In this document: one piece after another, positions 26,183-35,346 of the stretch
How positions within the stretch are numbered: the stretch's first letter is position 1
How the letters are laid out: every line of letters begins with the position of its first letter
NCBI GenBank assembly: GCA_037045645.1
Contig: JBAOIH010000010.1
Location: forward strand, 1-64,000
Direction: 5' to 3'
DNA length: 64,000 nucleotides
Source: Nocardioides sp.
Lineage (GTDB): Bacteria; Actinomycetota; Actinomycetes; Propionibacteriales; Nocardioidaceae
Position numbers and translations under genes: made by a program
Notes under the pieces: generated by a model
The model's database searches: none
Told to the model about the DNA's origin: nothing
The model's input: the letters and a program-made list of their open reading frames with translations, nothing else

Positions 26183-27471
26183 GCGGCCAACCTCCGCAGA
26201 CTGGGCGCCAGGTCAGCCAGGCTGGCGAGGCTGACCACGTGCAGGTCGCCCATCCGACGTACGCCCACCGGTGCGGCGTGATCGACGACGAGCCCGAGCA
26301 CACGTACGTCGGCTGGGAAGCAGCGGCGCGCTCGTCGCAACTCACTCGATTCGGTAAGCGAGCCGCACACCAACGCCACGATGCTCGCCGCAGGGTTGTC
26401 CCGTGCCTGCCGGCGCCCGGCCTCGGCCACCCCTGGAGCATGAGCCTCGTAGGCAACGCCGGAAAGTTGATCGAGCAGTGAGGTCGCGGTCGCACATTTC
26501 AGGTGCCGGGTTGCGGTAGACACCGTGAGTTGCTGACCGTCCTTGAGAGTTTGCAAGCCGAGAGAGCCAGCGACCGAGACCGCGGTCTCGAACTCCTCGT
26601 CATGTGCGTAATCGGAGAGCAGCGTGCTCAGCGCGACGAGAAGGTGTGAGCGCCGAGTCTCCTCGAACTGTCGCACCATCAAGGTGCCGGAGCGAGCGGT
26701 GCTCTTCCAGTGGATGTAGCGACGGTCGTCACCGGGCACGTAGTTGCGCAGGGCGTGGAAGGCCACGTCATGATCGGTGAGTTTGCGGACCGTCTCGCCT
26801 TCGAGATCGCGCAGGATCCCGGCCGCGGAGCCAGCCAGCGGCGAGGTCTTCGGGTGGACGTAGAGCACGTGCTGTTCCCCCAGCACCAACTCCCGGCGCA
26901 GCAACCCGAGGGGATCTGCCCGTACGCCACGAACCGGGCCGACGTCCAGCACCGCGCGCCGGTTGGTGGGGATGCGGAACAACTCCTCGTGCGACTCGTG
27001 TGCGGCCAGGCTCTTCAACTCGAAGGCGGCGCGGCCCTGACCGACAGGCAACTCGATCATCTGGGGCAGCACTCGACGCCCCGAGTCGTTGGTCAGGATC
27101 AGGCGCCCGTTGGCGTTGTCGCCCACGACGACGCGATCCCTGCCCAGCCCCAATTCGGACGAGATTCGCGCCCCCCCGAAGATGAAGGCCACGCAGATCG
27201 CCAGCAGGACCAGGCCGAAGAATCCCGCGACTCGCAACTCGTTCCACTCGAGGATGAACCCAGCCGCCAGTGCGACCAGAGACAGCACCAACACCCACCA
27301 GGCAGTGACCGAGACGACCTGCGTGACCGGGGCTAGGCGGCCGCGCGGGACGACAGTGCGCTCCGCAACCGTGGCGCGGAGGCTGAGCCACGAGGTGGTG
27401 AGCCGACGCTGCCACGTGATCCCACGGCCGCGGGGTGGCGCCGGGTCGGCCACTGCTGGGGCGGTCATCAC
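26179..27471 (-). CDS. DUF58 domain membrane protein
   Basis: The 430-residue protein has two membrane helices at about 48-71 and 79-97 and then a VWA-like DUF58 region. The diagnostic motif is LRNYVPGDDRRYIHWKSTAR. DUF58 proteins pair with MoxR ATPases in assembling or maturing envelope proteins. The GTG at 27471 has GGAG at good spacing and overlaps the MoxR stop (GTGA); an ATG one codon later is also possible. It is followed by the transglutaminase-fold gene with another 4-base overlap, so the trio is translated as a unit. Confidence 0.9.
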   Translation of the reverse strand: MMTAPAVADPAPPRGRGITWQRRLTTSWLSLRATVAERTVVPRGRLAPVTQVVSVTAWWVLVLSLVALAAGFILEWNELRVAGFFGLVLLAICVAFIFGGARISSELGLGRDRVVVGDNANGRLILTNDSGRRVLPQMIELPVGQGRAAFELKSLAAHESHEELFRIPTNRRAVLDVGPVRGVRADPLGLLRRELVLGEQHVLYVHPKTSPLAGSAAGILRDLEGETVRKLTDHDVAFHALRNYVPGDDRRYIHWKSTARSGTLMVRQFEETRRSHLLVALSTLLSDYAHDEEFETAVSVAGSLGLQTLKDGQQLTVSTATRHLKCATATSLLDQLSGVAYEAHAPGVAEAGRRQARDNPAASIVALVCGSLTESSELRRARRCFPADVRVLGLVVDHAAPVGVRRMGDLHVVSLASLADLAPSLRRLAA

Positions 27472-28439
27472 GCAACTCGCTCCTGGGGCACTGGCACCTG
27501 GCCGAGGATCCGCTCCAGCACACCGGCCGTCGTCGCACCTCGGAACTCCTCTTCCGGGTCGAGGAGCATTCGGTGTGCCAGCACCGGGACAACGAGGCGC
27601 TTGATGTCGTCCGGTGTCACGTAGTTGCGCCCGTTGCTCATCGCCCAGGTGCGCGCTGCGCGGACGAGCGCCAGCCCGGCCCGCACACTGACCCCGAGGA
27701 CGACGTCGGGCGCCGAGCGTGTCTCCTGGGCGATCAACGTGACGTATTCGATCACCGAGGGTTCGACATGCGCAGCAGCAGCGAGGTCGATCATGGTCGC
27801 CACGTGATCGGTGCTGATGATGGGGTCCACCACCAGGCCGCCCCGCGCATGGGTGGGCTGAGCCAGGATCTTCATCGTGCTGGCCTGATCGGGATAGCCC
27901 AAGGACGTCTTGATCAGGAAGCGGTCGAGCTGTGCCTCAGGCAGCCGATAGGTGCCCGCCTGCTCGATGGGGTTCTGGGTGGCGATCACCATGAAGGGGC
28001 GTCCCACAGCGTGGGTGACACCGTCAACCGTGACGTGGCTCTCCTCCATCACCTCCAGCAGCGCGGACTGGGTCTTGGGAGAGGCTCGGTTGATCTCATC
28101 GGCCAGCACGACATTGGCGAAGATCGGCCCCTCGTGGAACTCGAACTTCTGTGCCCGCTGGTCATAGATCGTGACGCCGGTGACGTCGCTGGGGAGCAGG
28201 TCGGGGGTGAACTGGATCCGGCTCTGCTTGCCGTGCAGCGTCTGCGCGATCGCCCGGGCCAGTGAGGTCTTGCCCGTGCCCGGAAAGTCTTCGAGCAACA
28301 GGTGCCCTTCGGAGACCAACGCGGTCAAGGCGAGTTGGACCACCTCGGTCTTGCCGACCACGGCGCGTTCGATATTGGCAACCAACTGGGCGAACGTGTT
28401 CGCGAACCAGGTGGTCTGTTCTGTGGTGGGGATGGTCAT
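27468..28439 (-). CDS. MoxR family AAA+ ATPase
   Basis: The 323-residue cytosolic AAA+ protein has Walker A FPGTGKTS (around 52-59), a Walker B VVLADEINRASPKTQ, sensor 1 VIATQNPIEQAGTY, and the C-terminal lid. MoxR ATPases act as chaperones for VWA-containing or envelope partners; here DUF58 is the direct partner. The gene begins 11 bases after the stop of the giant surface-protein gene, which suggests that it helps to mature or export that protein. This role is inferred from operon order. Confidence 0.93.
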   Translation of the reverse strand: MTIPTTEQTTWFANTFAQLVANIERAVVGKTEVVQLALTALVSEGHLLLEDFPGTGKTSLARAIAQTLHGKQSRIQFTPDLLPSDVTGVTIYDQRAQKFEFHEGPIFANVVLADEINRASPKTQSALLEVMEESHVTVDGVTHAVGRPFMVIATQNPIEQAGTYRLPEAQLDRFLIKTSLGYPDQASTMKILAQPTHARGGLVVDPIISTDHVATMIDLAAAAHVEPSVIEYVTLIAQETRSAPDVVLGVSVRAGLALVRAARTWAMSNGRNYVTPDDIKRLVVPVLAHRMLLDPEEEFRGATTAGVLERILGQVPVPQERVA

Positions 28440-28450
28440 GGTCTGTCTCC

Positions 28451-31400
28451 TTAGTCGTTCCAGGCCTCGGCGTAGCGCGTGAGGCTCAATACGCGCATCT
28501 CACCGACGTTGAGCCAAGGTCCGTACTTCCATGGCTCAAGCGATTGCGGGTCTGCCGTGCAATCAAAGGTCTTCTCACCGGTGGTGCCATCAGCAGGACC
28601 TGTCCATGACCAAGAGCCAGCCCCGTCGGTATCGAACCCGCCGGGGTGCCCATCCCGGGTGTACTTCCAACACCGCGCTTCGCTGACCTGACCGAACTCG
28701 CTGGCCATCGCGTTCTCCCAGTGATAGGTCAAAGACGTGCCACTCTTGGTGAGCCAGACCTTCGACTGCTTCATCGTGATGCGCCCGCGGGATGAGTTTT
28801 CGGCGCTCCCGCCTTCTCCACCTTCGGGGCGGATAACAGCCCGGAAGGTGTAATCCCCAACCTCAAGTCGCGCGAACTCACCGTAAACCGAAGACGCAGG
28901 AGAGGTGACACTCGAGGAACCCGCGGAGGCACCGTTGATATACAAGTCAACCTGGGCCGGTCGCCCGTTCGTTGACGCAGACCAGTTGAACACCACAAAG
29001 TCGCTGCTCACCGACGCCGTTGCGTTAATTCTTGGCGCACCGAACGGACGGATCGCCCCGACCGTGGTCTTGGCACCCTCGATCGTGGCCTCGGCGTCCT
29101 TGGTCAGGGGCGTCACCGTGACGGTGTAGGGACCATTGTTGGCACTGAAAGACACGTCGGTCGGACCGGCCGTACTCACGGTCCGTGACGGCCCACCGTT
29201 GCTGTCGATGCGGTAGCCCCAGATTGCGCGGCCGCCGTCGTCCGATGGCGCCTGGAAGGTGATCCGTGCGGTTCGATCACCCTCGCTGGTCTTGGTCAGT
29301 CCGCGTACCGCGCTGGCGGGGTCGTAGGGGTTCACCTCGTCGGAGGCAGCACTGGGCTTGGCCGACCAACCCGCTCGATTGTGTGCCTTGATCGTGAACG
29401 TGTAGTCGTGGCCATTCTCGACGTCGAAGTTCGCAGATGTTCCGGTCGCTGTCTTCGTGACGGCGACGGCTCCATCTTTGAGCATGGTGACTTCGTAAGA
29501 ATCCAGGGCGTCGCCATTGTCTGCGGGGGGTGACCATGCCACCGACACCTTGCCCCCGGGCACGCCGTCGTTGTGCGTGGCTGTAGCGGTTGCCTTCGGG
29601 ACCTCGTTGGGCACAGCGAACGCCTTGTCTGCCGACGAGGCGTCCGACCACTGCTGTTTGCGGGCCTCGTCGACGATGTCGTTCACCGCGCGGATCTCGA
29701 ACTGCACCGACTCACCATTGGTGAGCCCGGACCAGATGAACGGGCTGGCGGTCGCCGTGCGGACGTCCGCTGTGCCGAGTCGGTGGATCTCGTAGTGACG
29801 AATCGCGGAACCCTCGTTGCCAGGAGCGTTCCACTGCAACGTGAGTTGTTTGTCGCGCTGGGCGTAGTCCTGGGCGATGGTCACCGGCGCCATCCGTTCG
29901 GGCACGCGGTCCGGTGTGACGGGATCAGAGGACGGGCTCGGCTCGCTCGGTCCGACCCGATTGCTAGCGACCACTTTGAAGCTGTAGGTCTTGCCGGGTG
30001 ACAGTCCGGTGATCGGGCAACTCGTCCGGTCTCCGCATTTCCGGGCGTCTCCCCCGTTGACCAGAACTTCGTATCCCGTGATTCGCGAACCCTTGTCGTC
30101 CCCCGCCTTCCAGGACAAGGTCACCGAGTTGTGCGTCATATTCGTCACGGTCGGCTTGCTGGGAGGCTCAGGCGCAGCGACGACCACGACTTCAACCCGA
30201 CCGGTGACGTCGCGCTGAGGATCATCTGATCCATCGTGCACGGTGAAGCGCACCCCGATGCGGCCACTGAAACGCTCGGCGGGCGTGACGGAGATCCGAC
30301 CTCCGCTTGCCGTGGCCGCGCTCGTCTCACCACTCTCCACCCTGATTCCGCTGACGGTCAACGGCACCCCCTCATAGGGGTTGGTGGCATAGGAGTTGAT
30401 GTCGAAGGACACCGGCACGCCCGCATCGGTCTCCAGCGGGCCGATCTGCCCGACCTGCACGAGTGGTTTGTCGCTGCGCACAACGCGCACGCGGACCATG
30501 GCTTCAGCCCGCGCTCCCTTCGGGTCCTCGACGGTGATCGGGATTATCTCGACCTGGCCGTCTTGGGCATCCTCTGCAGCGTTGAGGACCAATAGCGCAC
30601 CGTCGCGGATCTGTGCCTGCACGGCATCGGAGCTTTGTGCCGTGAAAGTCAGGCGCTCGGCGTCCTCGGGGTTCGGATCGGTCGCCAACGGTCTGAGGTC
30701 CAGGGTCTTTTCAGCCGCTTCGTCACCGGCCACCACCTGCACTTCGGCGTTGCGCAGCTGTGGCGGTTGGTTCTGCGTTGCCTTGATGTCCACCGGGACT
30801 GTCAGCAGGGCGGTCAGGCCGGTCGGATCGTTGAGCGACTCGCCGTCCGTGACTTCGAAGGTAATGGCACTTCGGCCGCTGGAGTCCTTGGGCGCGGTGA
30901 ACTTGAGAGCATCCTTGCCCGCCGCTTTCGCGGCCCCGGCGTACCGCGCCGCCACAACCCGGTCACCCAGAGTCAGGATGGGTTTGCGTCCCGCTCGCAC
31001 CTGGACGTAGTCGTCGAGGTTGAGAGTGATCGACTCCCCTGCGTCCACCTTGACCGGGAGGTCGGCCGCCGGGTCGATCACGGGCGGCACGGTCTCGGTG
31101 CCACTGACGAATGCGAAGCCGAAGGAAGTGTTCCCCTCGGCATCGCCGACCTCATAGACGATCACCTGGTCGTGCGCTGCCAGCCGTACGTCCAGTTGGC
31201 CCTTGGCCACTCGACTCACCTTCTTGTCGAAGGCCGCCAACGTGAGGTCCTCGCGACGCCCGTCCAGGTCGCCGTCATTGGCGAGCACGTCGATCCGTAC
31301 GCTCTCACCGGGCGATTTCCCGGCCACATCGGCAAGGCTCGCGGCGTCGTCCTTGGTGACCGGCGCATAAAGCGGCGCATCGGGACTGGCGTCGATCGTG

Positions 31401-34400
31401 AAACGGGCAGTGTCTTGGCCACCGAGTCCGTCGGCGACGGTGTACGTCGTGGCGATCTGCTGGGCCGCATCGCCCTTGGCAGCGGGGATGTCGACCGTGA
31501 CGAAGCCGTCCTCGACTACTGCGTCGGCGTCGCCGCTCAACTTCTCGTCGAGCACGATCGGGTCACCGTCCGGATCGGCGTCGTTGCCGGTGACCCCGAA
31601 TTGGATCACTCGGTCCGGACGCACCAAGAGCGTGTCGTCGAGCGCGACTGGTGGCTGATTGATCGGCGCTCGGCCGACAACGCCCACGCGGATCTGCACG
31701 CGCGCGGTCTTGCCATACTTGTCTTGCACCTCGGCTTCGAAGGCATCCGTGCCACCGCGTTTGACGTCAAGCGGTTCATACGAGAGCCAGTCGAGCCCGA
31801 TCTCCGTCACGCGGCCGAGTTTGGGACTCGTCACAAGCCCCTTCAACGTGACCGCATCACCGTCGGGGTCCGACCCTTGGAGTTCCAGATCGACCCGCAC
31901 CGGCCTCTCGCCGACAGCTCTGGCCACCACGGGGTCCGGGCGTGGAGCGCTGTTGCGCTCGGGGTCGTCCGCGATCACGTCGATGATGAGTTCTGCGTCG
32001 TCTCGCTGTCCGCGCGCATCGCGGATGCCGTACGACGCGCGAACCTCACCCTCCTTCGCAGGTGCCCGAAATCGCAGGCTGGTGCCCGAAACGAAGAGCG
32101 GCAGCCCCTTGGGCATCACCAGGTCTTGCTGGAACAGCGTCATCTGGTCGCCGTCTGGGTCGAAGTCGTTGGCAAGCACAGGAACGCTGGCCACCGCACC
32201 TGCACGCACCGTAAGCCGATCGACAGCCGCCACGGGTGGGCGGTTATCGGGACGCGCCACGGCCTGACCGACGGACACGGATCCCTCGGCCGTGCTGACG
32301 CCGTCCGAGAGGGTGTAGTTGACCGAGACCGGCTGCTCCAGGTCACGACTCGACTCCAGTCGCAGCAGTCGGTTCTGCACCAGCGAGGCCTTCACTGGGC
32401 TGCCTGGCGGGACCTCGACCGAGGTCACGGCGAGCACTCCGCCCTCGGGGTCATAGTCGTTGGCCAACAGATCGACGAGCACGGTGCCGCTAGGAGGCAA
32501 GAGACCGCGGTCCTGCATGGCCACCGGCGCTTGATCCGTGTCCGACTTCGCCAAGACGTCGAGGCGTACGAACGACTGTGCCTCGCCTCGGTCCGAATAT
32601 GCGGCGTAATCGAGGTAGTAAGTGCCCGGCTGACCGGCGCGGGCGACAAAGGTGCCCGCAACCGGATCTTGGGTGACTTCGACCCCACCCAGGGGCACGA
32701 TCCCACGCAGATGCAGAGCACTGCCATCGCGGCTGTAATCGTTGAGAAGCGGCTTGACCAAGATGTCGTTGCCGGCGATGCCGACCGCACGGTCGGGGGT
32801 CAGCACGGGTGGGACTGACGGCCGCGGGACCACGTTGACGGTCAGCTTCCCGACCCGGACCCCGTCTGGATGCCCGTCGGAGATGGTCAGTTCGACGGTC
32901 TTGGCCCCCGCTCTGAGTCCGTCATCGACGAACTCGACGACCCCGTCATTGCGGAAGGTGACGGAGCCACCCTCTCGTACACGCGCGTCCAACAACGTCA
33001 GCGAGTCACCGTCGGGGTCCTCCCAGTCCGGCAGCACGAAAGCCGAGGTGCGTTGCCCCTTGGCGACCGAGATGCTGGTCTGCCGCGGGACACCCTGGTC
33101 CTCGACCAACCTCGGAGGCCGGTTCTGCGACAACGGCACGATCGGCATCTCCAAGGTTGCCTCGTCGGTGCCGTCTTCACGACCGTCCGAGACGGTGTAG
33201 GTGAAGCGGGCTGTCTTGCCGCCATCGTTGGGTCCGAAACGTGCCTGCAACTGGGTCCCGTCACCCACGATGTCCAGACGCTGCGGTTTGGGGCCTGAGA
33301 CCTGTTTGACGTTCTTGATCGAGTCCACCGTGAGGATGTCGCCATCAAGGTCCACGTCGTTGCGAGTCACCGGGACGATCGAGTCCTGACCGGGTCGTAC
33401 GCCGAGCCGGTCGTCGCGAGCGATCGGCGGACGGTTCTCTTGCGTGCGCCGAGTTTTGGCCGCCTTGTCGGGATCGGGGTCCTCGGTCTGCTCCTTGCGC
33501 TGGGACGGGTCGACGTCCTTCCAGTTGTCGACGCGAGGAAGACCGTCCTCCTGGACCAGCCAGGAGACACCCGTACTGACATCGTTGAGCACCACAACAT
33601 GGCGATTCACCCGGAACACCAGACGAGCCGAGGCGCTGACACCTGGGATGCGCTCCGCGTGCGGTTCGCCAGCACCCAGGCGTACGTAACTCTCCCCAGT
33701 CGGGTCCGCCCAAGCCGCGTGCACAAACCCGTCGAGGACCACCGGTGCCGCCGGCGGTCCAGACAGTCCGGAGCGCAACTCGGTGATCTGACCGCTCTCC
33801 AGATCCACCTCCAGCAGACCCTCGGTGGTGGCAAGGAGCACCCCCGCGCGGGCGGCACCGGGTTGTTGCAGCCGAGCGGATTCGGCATCCGCCATGTCAA
33901 CCTTGACCGGCTCGTGTTCGGGCCATTGCAACGTGCTCGCCTGACGATCGAAGACCACCGGCACGTCGCCGACCACAGTCGCGGCCAATCGGTCGGAGAG
34001 CTCGCTCGATAGCGGGAGCGGCTCCCGCTTCGCGGGCACTCCGGCGATCACGTCGACCGGGGTGATCGAACGCTTTTCCTGACTCACGACATAGGCCACA
34101 CCGTCGGTGCCCACGGCGGCCACGGCACCTACTCCGGCGTCGAGGTCCTCTTCGGTCTGATCGAAGACGAAGCCTTGAACGGTGTCGGCATCGCGGATCC
34201 ACACATGCCCGTTGTCCTGGTCCACCAGGGCGACAGTCGCGCCACCATAGGAGACGGCGGTCGTGGGGGACAGCGCCACCGGGTCCCCTGCCTTGCCTGC
34301 TGCCACGTCGATGCGACGTAGCGAGCGCCCGCCCGTGCGTACGTCCAGCAACACGGTGCTCGCCGTCTGATGCACGTCGAAGTCGCTGCTGAGTGCCTTG

Positions 34401-34636
34401 ATGCCGAGGTCGAGTTGCTGGATCTGCGGGTTCAACCGCCCGACCATCTGATCCTCAGCCGACAGGTTGGTGACCCACACGCTGCCGTCATTGAGGTCCA
34501 CGTCGCTGATCGGTGACCCGTCCGCCTGGAATGCCAACAGCACCAGGGTGGAGGCGATCAGGCTCAGCGCGGCTCCCGAGGCGAAGCGGCGGCTCGACGA
34601 ACCTCGCGCGGGAATCTTGGGCAGGCGCAGTCTCAT
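28451..34636 (-). CDS. Giant surface protein with tandem Ig-like repeats and C-terminal fibronectin type III domains
   Basis: The 2061-residue protein has an N-terminal signal anchor (about residues 21-38) and then a beta-rich region to about 390 that resembles a propeller. At least nine Ig/cadherin-like repeats follow, marked by (N)RPP-A-D---VRPG and N-D-DPDGD motifs (for example VPVLANDFDPDGDQM). From about residue 1610 there are three or four fibronectin III domains (VTLSWKAGDDKGSRITGYEV) and a final beta-rich tail. There is no LPXTG sorting signal or C-terminal anchor, so it is held by the N-terminal helix and projects outward. The Asp-rich loops should bind calcium. It starts with an ATGA overlap behind the FHA/HTH gene and is followed by MoxR. 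An adhesin, or a receptor for cell-wall ligands, is plausible. Confidence 0.88.
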   Translation of the reverse strand: MRLRLPKIPARGSSSRRFASGAALSLIASTLVLLAFQADGSPISDVDLNDGSVWVTNLSAEDQMVGRLNPQIQQLDLGIKALSSDFDVHQTASTVLLDVRTGGRSLRRIDVAAGKAGDPVALSPTTAVSYGGATVALVDQDNGHVWIRDADTVQGFVFDQTEEDLDAGVGAVAAVGTDGVAYVVSQEKRSITPVDVIAGVPAKREPLPLSSELSDRLAATVVGDVPVVFDRQASTLQWPEHEPVKVDMADAESARLQQPGAARAGVLLATTEGLLEVDLESGQITELRSGLSGPPAAPVVLDGFVHAAWADPTGESYVRLGAGEPHAERIPGVSASARLVFRVNRHVVVLNDVSTGVSWLVQEDGLPRVDNWKDVDPSQRKEQTEDPDPDKAAKTRRTQENRPPIARDDRLGVRPGQDSIVPVTRNDVDLDGDILTVDSIKNVKQVSGPKPQRLDIVGDGTQLQARFGPNDGGKTARFTYTVSDGREDGTDEATLEMPIVPLSQNRPPRLVEDQGVPRQTSISVAKGQRTSAFVLPDWEDPDGDSLTLLDARVREGGSVTFRNDGVVEFVDDGLRAGAKTVELTISDGHPDGVRVGKLTVNVVPRPSVPPVLTPDRAVGIAGNDILVKPLLNDYSRDGSALHLRGIVPLGGVEVTQDPVAGTFVARAGQPGTYYLDYAAYSDRGEAQSFVRLDVLAKSDTDQAPVAMQDRGLLPPSGTVLVDLLANDYDPEGGVLAVTSVEVPPGSPVKASLVQNRLLRLESSRDLEQPVSVNYTLSDGVSTAEGSVSVGQAVARPDNRPPVAAVDRLTVRAGAVASVPVLANDFDPDGDQMTLFQQDLVMPKGLPLFVSGTSLRFRAPAKEGEVRASYGIRDARGQRDDAELIIDVIADDPERNSAPRPDPVVARAVGERPVRVDLELQGSDPDGDAVTLKGLVTSPKLGRVTEIGLDWLSYEPLDVKRGGTDAFEAEVQDKYGKTARVQIRVGVVGRAPINQPPVALDDTLLVRPDRVIQFGVTGNDADPDGDPIVLDEKLSGDADAVVEDGFVTVDIPAAKGDAAQQIATTYTVADGLGGQDTARFTIDASPDAPLYAPVTKDDAASLADVAGKSPGESVRIDVLANDGDLDGRREDLTLAAFDKKVSRVAKGQLDVRLAAHDQVIVYEVGDAEGNTSFGFAFVSGTETVPPVIDPAADLPVKVDAGESITLNLDDYVQVRAGRKPILTLGDRVVAARYAGAAKAAGKDALKFTAPKDSSGRSAITFEVTDGESLNDPTGLTALLTVPVDIKATQNQPPQLRNAEVQVVAGDEAAEKTLDLRPLATDPNPEDAERLTFTAQSSDAVQAQIRDGALLVLNAAEDAQDGQVEIIPITVEDPKGARAEAMVRVRVVRSDKPLVQVGQIGPLETDAGVPVSFDINSYATNPYEGVPLTVSGIRVESGETSAATASGGRISVTPAERFSGRIGVRFTVHDGSDDPQRDVTGRVEVVVVAAPEPPSKPTVTNMTHNSVTLSWKAGDDKGSRITGYEVLVNGGDARKCGDRTSCPITGLSPGKTYSFKVVASNRVGPSEPSPSSDPVTPDRVPERMAPVTIAQDYAQRDKQLTLQWNAPGNEGSAIRHYEIHRLGTADVRTATASPFIWSGLTNGESVQFEIRAVNDIVDEARKQQWSDASSADKAFAVPNEVPKATATATHNDGVPGGKVSVAWSPPADNGDALDSYEVTMLKDGAVAVTKTATGTSANFDVENGHDYTFTIKAHNRAGWSAKPSAASDEVNPYDPASAVRGLTKTSEGDRTARITFQAPSDDGGRAIWGYRIDSNGGPSRTVSTAGPTDVSFSANNGPYTVTVTPLTKDAEATIEGAKTTVGAIRPFGAPRINATASVSSDFVVFNWSASTNGRPAQVDLYINGASAGSSSVTSPASSVYGEFARLEVGDYTFRAVIRPEGGEGGSAENSSRGRITMKQSKVWLTKSGTSLTYHWENAMASEFGQVSEARCWKYTRDGHPGGFDTDGAGSWSWTGPADGTTGEKTFDCTADPQSLEPWKYGPWLNVGEMRVLSLTRYAEAWND

Positions 34637-35346
34637 GGGGTTTCTCCCTCGAGAGCGTCAAGGAGTGGAAGGTGCTCGGGGCGCACGATGCGCGCCGCGA
34701 CGACGTACTCCACCAATCGGGCTCGACGTTGGGTGGCCAGATGCCCCGGCCCGCCGCGCAAGCCGTTGACACCTGCCTTGGCGTACTTGTCGCAGACGTT
34801 GTCGAGCTTGCGGTTGAAGGTCGACGCCGACCACCCCAGACGCAGCGCTGCCGAGGCGTTGGTCGGGATGTCGCTGGGGCCGGTGCCGGCTCGTTTGAGG
34901 GTGTTCTCGGCTAAGGCTAGAAGCAGTCGAAATTGCGCCGGAGTCAGCGGGACCACGCCCAACGTCTCGTCGGCCGCAGCGCTCACTTCGACCTCCGCGG
35001 GAGCGAAGATCGCGAGTTCGGCTCGTACACCCAGCTCGTAGGTCGTCCCGCCAGCGGAGAAGAGCACGGCTACGTCTGGAAGCACAACTGGCAGTGACGA
35101 GCCCGGTCCGAGCCAGGATTGCAAGGTCCCCGCCTGTCCGCTCACCGTCAGAGAGATCCTGCTTCCGACGTTGCGGATCCACCAGAAGCCGTTGTCATAA
35201 CTGAACTCGACAAGTCTTCGGTGGAGGTAGCCGTTGTCGTCGTCCACTACGAGGTCGGCATCGCGACCCACGCTGAAGACCTGTCCCGGCTGCAACGAGG
35301 TCTCTTCACCGCAGAACTCCACGACCAGCGTCGACGGGGCCGTCAT
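34633..35346 (-). CDS. FHA-like protein with C-terminal helix-turn-helix-like region
   Basis: The 237-residue protein opens with a divergent FHA fold (FSVGRDADLVVDDDNGYLHRR, WWIRNVGSRISLTV). The conserved Ser/Asn of the phosphopeptide site are only partly kept. Residues about 150-237 (LTPAQFRLLLALAE..., SAALRLGWSASTFNRKLDNV) are helical and look like a winged-helix or helix-turn-helix unit. It might therefore be a phospho-responsive adaptor or a DNA-binding regulator. The ATG has GAGGAGGCGAG just upstream and overlaps the kinase stop (ATGA); its own stop overlaps the giant protein's start. The helix-turn-helix reading is an inference. Confidence 0.72.
   Translation of the reverse strand: MTAPSTLVVEFCGEETSLQPGQVFSVGRDADLVVDDDNGYLHRRLVEFSYDNGFWWIRNVGSRISLTVSGQAGTLQSWLGPGSSLPVVLPDVAVLFSAGGTTYELGVRAELAIFAPAEVEVSAAADETLGVVPLTPAQFRLLLALAENTLKRAGTGPSDIPTNASAALRLGWSASTFNRKLDNVCDKYAKAGVNGLRGGPGHLATQRRARLVEYVVAARIVRPEHLPLLDALEGETP

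Noticed and set aside
30635..32818. A 727-codon plus-strand open frame opposite the giant surface protein
   Set aside because: It mirrors the high-GC third positions of the real gene; composition is Arg/His/Gly-rich and it contains no domain.
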